Under the pieces are notes generated by a model, which did not search any database, was not told the origin of the DNA, and saw only the letters and a list, made by a program, of their open reading frames with translations. Of a DNA stretch of 22,240 nucleotides, positions 6,674 through 11,592 are shown one piece after another (the first letter of the stretch is position 1; every line of letters begins with the position of its first letter). The stretch is from the IMG/VR virus record IMGVR_UViG_3300032286_000560, positions 1 to 22,240 of that record; one strand, written 5' to 3'. Both the position numbers and the translations under genes were made by a program. The stretch comes from a virus.

Positions 6674-7234
6674 TTATCGCGTGAACGTGGTGCCATCGTT
6701 GGGGCACTCAGGCAAACCCAAGCTTGCCCATTTCTCGGTGAGTCGAATGGTGTACCCACACGCAGGGCACCATGCCTTAATGAGGCGGGTCGACTGAACC
6801 TTGCGGACCAGCCCAACGTTCAGCGCCCCGTGCGGGTACGGGCCAATCGCCTCCACGATAGGTCCGAAGTTCTCGCGAAACGCCTGCCCCGCAACGGTCG
6901 CGGTCGCCTTGCCCTCGAGCCACAGCGCCCGGATAACCCGGACGAACTCTCCCTTGTGGCCGCAGCCGGGGGTCGCAGCATGAGCAAGCTCGTGGACCAG
7001 AATCGCCGCAGCCTCCATGGGTTCCGCAATCACGGGCGAGATAAGAATCTCGTTAAACCCGTCAGCGCTGGCGTCGGGAGCCCAATGCTCACCGATTGCC
7101 TTATTCAGGGTCCGAGCTTTCTGCGAGGGAAACCCGCAGGTGACTCGAATCTTTTCCGGGAGCGGCGCGTTAATCGCCGCGAACATTGGCCGCAACTCGG
7201 CGACCAATTCATTGAGCCACTCTTCACGATTCAT
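6674..7234 (-). CDS. SprT-like zinc metalloprotease
   Basis: This 186-residue protein contains HELAH (81-85) and a third metal ligand H93 (GCGHKGEF), the pattern of SprT/Spartan-type proteases. A C-terminal zinc-ribbon remnant follows: CPAC (156-159) and a single CP at 177-178, so the second half of the ribbon has only one cysteine. SprT-like proteins in eukaryotes degrade DNA-crosslinked proteins; phage members are of unknown role. ATG at 7234 is preferred over the in-frame start at 7264, because GGAG lies just upstream and the preceding small membrane gene ends three bases before it (TAA at 7239-7237). It opens the block of large genes leading into the AAA+ ATPase 21 bases downstream, so it may serve the same process. 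Confidence 0.8.
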   Translation of the reverse strand: MNREEWLNELVAELRPMFAAINAPLPEKIRVTCGFPSQKARTLNKAIGEHWAPDASADGFNEILISPVIAEPMEAAAILVHELAHAATPGCGHKGEFVRVIRALWLEGKATATVAGQAFRENFGPIVEAIGPYPHGALNVGLVRKVQSTRLIKAWCPACGYTIRLTEKWASLGLPECPNDGTTFTR

Positions 7235-7236
7235 TG

Positions 7237-7407
7237 TTATCTCCAAGCGTAGATTGAACGGCACTGTTCAACGTGAACAACGCCACGGCTATCGGTCCAG
7301 TGCTCACCGCAGCCGGACAACCATCCGGTCAGGGCGAGCCCCAACCAGACCCCAAAAAGAATCACGGCGAGGACCGCGCAAGCGGCCCTTAGTGCATCTC
7401 TCAGCAT
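7237..7407 (-). CDS. Small single-pass membrane protein
   Basis: A 56-residue frame starts with ATG at 7407 behind a CTGGAG ribosome site and stops just before the SprT-like gene. Residues about 8-32 (CAVLAVILFGVWLGLALTGW and neighbours) form one hydrophobic segment after a short positively charged start, then SGCGEHW and a hydrophilic tail. It is either an anchored inner-membrane protein or, less likely, a lipoprotein with a late cysteine (C33). Function unknown. Phage proteins of this size include spanin parts and lysis regulators, but nothing here identifies one, and the gene is not near lysis genes. Confidence 0.65.
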   Translation of the reverse strand: MLRDALRAACAVLAVILFGVWLGLALTGWLSGCGEHWTDSRGVVHVEQCRSIYAWR

Positions 7408-7422
7408 GCGAATCTCCAGTGT

Positions 7423-7608
7423 TTAAACAGCAATATCGTTGTGCTCGAAATACCATTCGTCGCTATACCAAGTGCTCCAGCCTTGGTCAGAGTGGGCAAT
7501 GATTTGACGAACCCCGCAAGCATCCCTGCGGGTATAGAACTCATCAATGCTTCCGTCCTCAATCGAGCGGTGAGCGGCTTCAAGTGCTTCGTTGTAGCTA
7601 TCTTTCAT
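7423..7608 (-). CDS. Small hypothetical protein
   Basis: This 61-residue protein is acidic and aromatic-rich (WSTWYSDEWYFEHND near the end). I do not recognise it. ATG at 7608 is chosen over 7614 because the latter overlaps the GGAG ribosome site. The stop codon TAA lies inside a GTTTAAAC palindrome (7421-7428), which also sits just before the ribosome site of the next gene. Confidence 0.6.
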   Translation of the reverse strand: MKDSYNEALEAAHRSIEDGSIDEFYTRRDACGVRQIIAHSDQGWSTWYSDEWYFEHNDIAV

Positions 7609-7638
7609 CGTCATCTCCAGTTAGTGAATCGTCATCCC

Positions 7639-7659
7639 CATGCCCCCGTAAGGGGCATG
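7639..7659 (-). other. Intercistronic hairpin
   Basis: CATGCCCC (7639-7646) and GGGGCATG (7652-7659) form a perfect 8-bp stem with a 5-base loop, in the gap between two small genes of the leftward operon. There is no T-run on either strand, so it is more likely an mRNA stability or processing element than a terminator. Confidence 0.55.
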
Positions 7660-7672
7660 AGGTTGGCAGGAC

Positions 7673-7855
7673 TCAGTCTTCGTAGTCGTACTCTTCAGGG
7701 TGCCGTTGCGGTGGACCCTTGTAGTAGGGGTTCTGAACCCAAGTGTCGTAGTTGGTCAGAATCCATTGTTGGTCGCGGCGTTCGTGACCCACATTGAAAG
7801 CGTATTCAGTGCATGCCTCTTCGTCAGTCGCGAGGCGGTCTTCGTAGTCGTACAT
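7673..7855 (-). CDS. Small acidic, tyrosine-rich hypothetical protein
   Basis: The protein has 60 residues, with many Asp, Glu and Tyr (it starts MYDYEDR and ends YDYED). I recognise no family. Start 7855 is preferred over the ATG at 7861, because the AAAGGAG site lies seven bases upstream of 7855 but directly against 7861. The upstream gene's stop (7858-7860) lies between the two, so translation is probably coupled. Its strong negative charge would suit a DNA mimic or an inhibitor of a DNA-binding protein, but nothing beyond composition supports that. Confidence 0.6.
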   Translation of the reverse strand: MYDYEDRLATDEEACTEYAFNVGHERRDQQWILTNYDTWVQNPYYKGPPQRHPEEYDYED

Positions 7856-7857
7856 GT

Positions 7858-8040
7858 TCATGCTCCTTTGCGGCGTGATAGTTGGATGTCGCGGATGGCG
7901 TCGATCTCAGCCCACAACTTCGCGATGTAGGCGGGGCTATGAAACTCGGCCCCGATTCGTAGGGTTTCGTGACAGTCGGTCAGCGCGGCGATCAGCGCCG
8001 CATCCGAGTAGCGTTTAAATTTGGCGGTGTAGTGATTCAT
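7858..8040 (-). CDS. Small hypothetical protein
   Basis: This 60-residue basic protein is mostly helical by appearance (AALIAALTDCHETLRIGAEF and an AEIDAIRDIQLSRRKGA tail). Function unknown. Start 8040 is favoured because the upstream gene stops at 8044-8042, one base before it (TGAGATG), typical of coupled genes. The in-frame ATG at 8064 lies inside that upstream gene and has no ribosome site. A GTTTAAAT site lies within it (8013). Confidence 0.55.
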   Translation of the reverse strand: MNHYTAKFKRYSDAALIAALTDCHETLRIGAEFHSPAYIAKLWAEIDAIRDIQLSRRKGA

Positions 8041-8041
8041 C

Positions 8042-8203
8042 TCAGTAGTTCCAAGGTGTTGCATTCGCGGCCTTCGCCGCCGCCTTCGCTGATCTCTTGT
8101 CAGGGTGCGCCGTTTGACTGACGATCCCGATGTTGATCTCAGAACCAGCGGTGATGATTAATTCGTAGCCGGTGCGTGTCTTGTAAATGTGGGCATAACG
8201 CAT
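8042..8203 (-). CDS. Small hypothetical protein, first clear gene of the leftward operon
   Basis: A 53-residue frame starts with ATG at 8203 behind AGGAG. The first 30 residues look like a small beta-rich unit (MRYAHIYKTRTGYELIITAG...). A Lys/Ala-rich segment (KRSAKAAAKAANA, 37-49) follows, then PWNY. No family is recognised. The basic tail could contact nucleic acid. The long structured leader and candidate promoter upstream (8204-8531) suggest regulation of the whole operon acts just before this gene. Confidence 0.6.
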   Translation of the reverse strand: MRYAHIYKTRTGYELIITAGSEINIGIVSQTAHPDKRSAKAAAKAANATPWNY

Positions 8204-8500
8204 ATCGTTCTCCTGTTTAGTGATTGCATCCTGCCGCGCACTGTTAGCAATGCGCGGTCAGATGAAATCTCTCTCAGCAGTTGCAGTCGGTGCCCTTGTG
8301 TGTAAGTGGGTCACCTGTCGCATGGGGTTGTTCCCTGCTGGCTTGCCCCTCGCGGGGGACTCGGCACTCGCTACACCGGTCAGCGTGTAGGTCAAAGCGG
8401 TCGGGCGTTTCATCTCGTTCGGTTGCTTGGTCCCCATCCGGGGAGCAGTGCCTACTAGCCTTTGCCCGTCTCGGTCATCAACAACACAACCGAGAGACTG
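8204..8500 (-). other. Structured leader of the leftward operon; one weak small frame
   Basis: About 300 bases lie between the candidate promoter at 8502-8531 and the first well-supported gene. The transcript would form several hairpins. CCGCGCA (8238-8244) and TGCGCGG (8251-8257 region) make a 7-bp stem about 40 bases before the first gene. CTACAC/GTGTAG pairs near 8370-8390. TCTCGGT/ACCGAGA pairs near 8469-8496. A minus-strand frame at 8413-8258 would encode 51 residues (starting MKRPTALTYT), but it lacks the GGAG site present before the other genes of this operon, so I do not call it. I see no known riboswitch pattern. Confidence 0.4.
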
Positions 8501-8501
8501 A

Positions 8502-8531
8502 ACGATAGCACAACTGTTTAAACGAGTGCAA
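8502..8531 (-). promoter_or_regulatory. Candidate leftward promoter with GTTTAAAC in its spacer
   Basis: Read on the minus strand, TTGCAC (8531-8526) is followed after 18 bases by TATCGT (8507-8502), with an upstream TG in the extended -10 position. The palindrome GTTTAAAC (8516-8523) occupies the spacer. It points at the leftward operon. The hexamers are imperfect, so this is moderate evidence. Confidence 0.4.
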
Positions 8532-8627
8532 GCGCTGTCTACGACAAGTTGTCGCAGGGTAGCTACAGGGTTCTCACACGCGCGCGATATTCCTTTTTAG
8601 TGGACCGCGCATCAGGTTCCCGGCGAC

Positions 8628-8866
8628 TTATCCACAACTGTATAGATGCACATATGCCCCGAAATTGGGTCTAAAACGGCCTACAAGCGATTTAAACCCT
8701 TTCTGATACCTGAGCATTGGGAGCTTCGCGTTCGACGCTTGTAGAGCGTTTCCCAGTGTTTATGCGGGTTCCAAGCCATCGAAACCACTGTAATTGCATA
8801 CAGTGTGGACAAGCTGTGGATAACGTTGTTATAAGTTGTCCACAAGCTATTCACAGGTTGTCCACA
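8628..8866. other. Probable DnaA-dependent replication origin (six DnaA-box-like sites)
   Basis: Two 9-mers match the DnaA box TTATCCACA exactly: 8628-8636 (plus) and 8815-8823 (minus). Four more differ at one position: 8804-8812 (minus, TTGTCCACA), 8836-8844 (plus, TTGTCCACA), 8847-8855 (plus, CTATTCACA) and 8858-8866 (plus, TTGTCCACA). Five of the six fall within 63 bases. The cluster lies in the only large divergent intergenic region, between the leftward operon and the rightward packaging genes, and is flanked by ATTTAAAC sites at 8690 and 8887. This is what a host-DnaA-recruiting phage origin would look like. The alternative is DnaA-controlled transcription. Confidence 0.65.
8806..8835 (+). 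promoter_or_regulatory. Candidate rightward promoter for the packaging genes
   Basis: TGGACA (8806-8811) and TATAAG (8830-8835), 18 bases apart, form a plausible sigma70 promoter about 95 bases upstream of the small terminase gene. It is interleaved with the DnaA-box-like sites, so DnaA binding could control it. It is weak by sequence alone. Confidence 0.35.
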
Positions 8867-8934
8867 ATAGGGCAGAATGCGAACAGATTTAAACGGTGCC
8901 GACACGCACCGCGCAACGAATAAGGGGTTGACCT

Positions 8935-9549
8935 ATGAGCAGGGAAGATTGGAGCGAACCGGTCGAAGAGGACCAGCAAGACGGTATCGCTGAGCAGGAC
9001 GCCGCAACAAGCACGAACGTTGCAGACCCCGGCATCAGGCCGGAAATGCTCGAAATGATAGAGGGCACAAAAGAGAGAAAGAGAATAGATGGGAAAGCAT
9101 GGGGAGTGAAAGCAGAGGTACCAAGAATTACACCCAAGATGCGTCAGTTTGCGTCCCTTGTTGCACAAGGTAACTCGCCAAGAGATGCGTATCGAAAAGC
9201 CTACGCAGTCCGCACAGATACAGCGGAGTCGACCGTGATTGCCAGTGCGAACAAGTTGATGAAGGATCGAAGGATAACTGCACTCATGGAGCCCATCTGG
9301 GAGACCATAAAACAGAACGTGATTGATGACGCAATTGCCACCAGACGCCATGTTCTAGAGCAGTTACATGCCCATGCATCCGATACCAACGCACGCACTG
9401 GTGACCGTTTAAAGGCGCTGGAGTTGATGGGCAAAGCGATCGGCATGTTCGTCGACAAGACCGAAGCGAAGGTGGAGCAGGTCGACCCCGAGCAGTTGAA
9501 GCGAGAGCTGGACTCGCATCTAAAGGCGTTCAAGCTCCGCGCTGTTTAA
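8935..9549 (+). CDS. terS: Small terminase subunit
   Basis: This 204-residue protein should recognise phage DNA and start packaging with the large subunit. The centre holds the typical small-terminase helix-turn-helix: ITPKMRQFASLVAQGNSPRDAYRKAY (about 65-90), then 'ESTVIASANKLMKDRRI', where the family has its helix and 'N..L....V' pattern. A helical oligomerisation region follows (110-170). The N-terminus is acidic and disordered-looking. AAGGGG precedes the ATG. The stop codon TAA lies inside GTTTAAAC (9544-9551). The large subunit follows after one regulator gene, a usual near-neighbour arrangement. No enzymatic motif is expected, so the call rests on the domain pattern and position. Confidence 0.78.
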   Translation: MSREDWSEPVEEDQQDGIAEQDAATSTNVADPGIRPEMLEMIEGTKERKRIDGKAWGVKAEVPRITPKMRQFASLVAQGNSPRDAYRKAYAVRTDTAESTVIASANKLMKDRRITALMEPIWETIKQNVIDDAIATRRHVLEQLHAHASDTNARTGDRLKALELMGKAIGMFVDKTEAKVEQVDPEQLKRELDSHLKAFKLRAV

Positions 9550-9800
9550 ACGCCCCCTAGGCTTTCCAATACGGCTGCGCGCGACCCCCACTGTACCCCC
9601 ACCCCGCCGCTTGGGCGGTGGTGCATCGTCCATCCCTTACACTCGACTCCCCACATCCGATTAAACACTTCCCAACTCACACAATCATCCCCCGCACGAA
9701 CACAATACCCCCCACCCCATTGCTTTTTTTGCTTGCGGTTGTTTAAACGTGTACATAGAATCACCCCCCATGCGAACGTTCTTGTTTTGACCGGGGGGGT
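9550..9800. other. C-rich intergenic region between terS and the regulator gene
   Basis: There is no gene on the plus strand in these 251 bases. From about 9580 to 9730 the plus strand is strongly pyrimidine-biased, with many C-runs and few Gs. It has a small hairpin, CCGCC (9604-9608) against GGCGG (9614-9618), without a T-run. The minus-strand open frame 9815-9546 would need a TTG start without a ribosome site, so I reject it. Proximity to terS and terL makes this one of the places where a pac or cos site could be. The sequence alone does not show one. Confidence 0.45.
9733..9761 (+). promoter_or_regulatory. Promoter with GTTTAAAC spacer site upstream of the LexA-like gene
   Basis: TTGCGG (9733-9738), a 17-base spacer and TAGAAT (9756-9761, one mismatch from consensus) form a good sigma70 promoter. 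GTTTAAAC (9741-9748) sits in the spacer. Just downstream, GAACGTTC (9774-9781) is a second perfect palindrome between the expected start point and the gene; GAAC...GTTC half-sites are used by some LexA-family proteins, although normally with a spacer. Both are candidate operators for the LexA-like regulator encoded next. Confidence 0.5.
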
Positions 9801-10052
9801 ATGTTTGAAAAGCAAGAAGGACTAACCTCCCGTCAGGAGTTAGTGCTTGAGTTCATTCATGCGTATATCAAGCTAAAGGGCTATGCGCCTTCGTACAACA
9901 ACATTGCTCAGGGCATGAAGTTAAAGAGTAGGTCTAACATACATAGGCTTGTGCATGAGCTTAGGCAAAAGGGTTACCTAAGGGTAACCGCGCATAAGTT
10001 TAGGAGCTTGAAAGTTGCTGACAAGGGCATTAAGAAGATTCTTGCGCTATGA
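9801..10052 (+). CDS. LexA-type winged-helix DNA-binding protein (no protease domain)
   Basis: All 83 residues match the LexA DNA-binding domain: LTSRQELVLEFIHAYI (8-23), GYAPSYNNIAQGMKLKSRSNIHRLVHEL (27-54, helix-turn-helix) and KGYLRVTAHKFRSLKV (57-72, wing). Full-length LexA has about 200 residues with a C-terminal Ser-Lys self-cleaving domain; here the gene ends after the DNA-binding part. It therefore probably represses or activates without RecA-triggered autocleavage. Its ribosome site is a run of seven Gs (9793-9799) directly before the ATG, which is unusual. Lying between terS and terL behind its own promoter, it is well placed to control the late genes. It is also a natural candidate reader of one of the nearby palindromes. 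Confidence 0.82.
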   Translation: MFEKQEGLTSRQELVLEFIHAYIKLKGYAPSYNNIAQGMKLKSRSNIHRLVHELRQKGYLRVTAHKFRSLKVADKGIKKILAL

Positions 10053-10073
10053 GCCTTACTAAAAAGCACGGTA

Positions 10074-10099
10074 TAAGGAGGCTTTTATGAGCCTCCTTA
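10074..10099 (+). promoter_or_regulatory. Hairpin enclosing the terL ribosome site and start codon
   Basis: TAAGGAGGC (10074-10082) and GCCTCCTTA (10091-10099) form a perfect 9-bp stem, with the 8-base loop TTTTATGA containing the terL ATG (10087-10089). The 5' arm is the Shine-Dalgarno sequence itself, and the 3' arm is codons 2-4. If it folds, it would hide the ribosome site and limit terL translation unless opened by a passing ribosome or a protein. Confidence 0.7.
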
Positions 10100-11592
10100 C
10101 AAAACAAGAGTTAAAGGACTATCGCAAGCTGTTAGACACGCTCCCTGCGGGTCATCCCAACATTGTTAAGATTGCTCAGCTTTTAAAGGCAGACAAAGTA
10201 GAGCGATGTAAGGAAAACTTCTTACCGTTTGTTAAAGAGATGTGGCCTGTCTTTATCTCAGGTAGGCACCATCAAGTGATGGCAGAGGCGTTTGAACGGG
10301 TTGCTGCGGGCGATTTAAAGAGGCTTATCATCAACATGCCTCCTCGTCACACAAAGAGTGAGTTTGCTTCCTTTCTGTTTCCTGCTTGGTTTCTAGGCAA
10401 GTTCCCAGAAAAGAAGATTATCCAAACCGCGCACACAGCAGAACTTGCGGTAGGGTTTGGACGTAAAGTTAGGAACGTGGTTAACACCCCGGAGTATCAG
10501 GCAATCTTTCCTACAAAGTTGTCAACCGATTCCAAAGCCGCAGGCAGATGGAATACAAACAAAGGCGGGGACTACTTCGCTATTGGTGTTGGCGGTGCTG
10601 TAACCGGTAAGGGTGCAGATGTTTTAATCATTGACGATCCCCACTCAGAACAAGAAGCAATGCTTGGTAACCCTGCGGTGTATGACAGGGTCTTTGAGTG
10701 GTACAACTCTGGCCCTCGTCAGCGTTTGCAACCGGGCGGCGCTATCGTTGTTGTGATGACTCGTTGGTCCAAGAGGGACCTTACCGGTCAGATTGTTAAC
10801 AACGCAATCAAGAGGGACGCAGATGAATGGGAAGTTATAGAACTTCCCGCCCTGATGCCTTCTGGGAACCCTCTATGGCCCGAGTTCTGGAGCCAGAAAG
10901 AACTAGAGGCAATCAAGAATGAACTGCCGGTAAGTAAGTGGGAAGCCCAGTACCAGCAGAACCCTACCTCGGAAGAGGGGGCAATCATCAAGAGGGAGAT
11001 GTGGAAGCTTTGGGAAAAAGAAAGACCCCCACCTTGTGAGTACATCATTCAGTCATGGGATACAGCTTTTGAGAAGTCATCAAGGGCTGACTACTCCGCA
11101 TGTACAACATGGGGCGTGTTCTACAATCCAAATGAGAATGGGGATGAGATAGCTAACATCATTCTTTTGGATGCTTTCAAAGACCGCATGGAGTTCCCAG
11201 CCTTAAAGAAAAAGGCTATGGAGATGTATAAAGAATGGGAGCCTGATTCGTTGATTATTGAAAAGAAAGCGGCGGGCGCCCCTTTAATCTATGAACTCAG
11301 GCAATTAGGCATTCCCTTATCGGAGTACACTCCATCAAGAGGCAATGATAAGATTGCCCGCGTTAACTCAATATCAGATGTGTTTGCCTCTGGGTTGGTT
11401 TGGGCACCAGAAACAAGATGGGCAGAGGAGCTAATTGAAGAGATTGCCTCTTTTCCCAATGGCGATCACGACGACCTTGTAGACTCGACAAGCCAAGCTC
11501 TTCTTAGATTTCGACAGGGTGGTTTCATTCGGTTGGCAACGGACATGCCCGAAGAAGAAACTTTCTTTAAACGTAAAGTGGCGTACTACTAA
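10087..11592 (+). CDS. terL: Large terminase subunit (packaging ATPase/nuclease)
   Basis: This 501-residue motor protein translocates DNA into the prohead and cuts the concatemer. The ATPase part has a Walker A-like MPPRHTKS (84-91), Walker B VLIIDD (179-184) and the coupling motif region VVVMTRWSKRDLTG (221-234). The C-terminal RNase H-like nuclease shows the acidic residues D325 (SWDTAF), E392 (IIEKKAAG) and D462/D463 (GDHDDLVD). Length and motif order are standard. A strong AAGGAGG site is present but is locked in a perfect hairpin. The stop overlaps the portal start by one base (TAATG), the usual coupling in packaging operons. Confidence 0.95.
   Translation: MSLLTKQELKDYRKLLDTLPAGHPNIVKIAQLLKADKVERCKENFLPFVKEMWPVFISGRHHQVMAEAFERVAAGDLKRLIINMPPRHTKSEFASFLFPAWFLGKFPEKKIIQTAHTAELAVGFGRKVRNVVNTPEYQAIFPTKLSTDSKAAGRWNTNKGGDYFAIGVGGAVTGKGADVLIIDDPHSEQEAMLGNPAVYDRVFEWYNSGPRQRLQPGGAIVVVMTRWSKRDLTGQIVNNAIKRDADEWEVIELPALMPSGNPLWPEFWSQKELEAIKNELPVSKWEAQYQQNPTSEEGAIIKREMWKLWEKERPPPCEYIIQSWDTAFEKSSRADYSACTTWGVFYNPNENGDEIANIILLDAFKDRMEFPALKKKAMEMYKEWEPDSLIIEKKAAGAPLIYELRQLGIPLSEYTPSRGNDKIARVNSISDVFASGLVWAPETRWAEELIEEIASFPNGDHDDLVDSTSQALLRFRQGGFIRLATDMPEEETFFKRKVAYY

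Noticed and set aside
5868-6797. 309-codon plus-strand open frame antisense to the AAA+ gene
   Set aside because: It is the GC-rich mirror frame of a gene with clear Walker motifs. It has no ribosome site and its sequence matches no protein pattern.
5645-6801. A 12-base repeat (GTCGACTGAACC) in the AAA+ and SprT-like genes
   Set aside because: Both encode Val-Gln-Ser-Thr in frame; only two copies exist, so shared peptide or chance explains it.
8281-8508. 75-codon plus-strand frame in the divergent region
   Set aside because: No ribosome site; Ser/Arg/Cys-rich translation typical of non-coding DNA; it opposes the leader of the leftward operon.
9546-9815. 89-codon minus-strand frame between terS and the LexA-like gene
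   Set aside because: It needs a TTG start inside another gene, has no ribosome site, and its composition follows from the C-rich tract.
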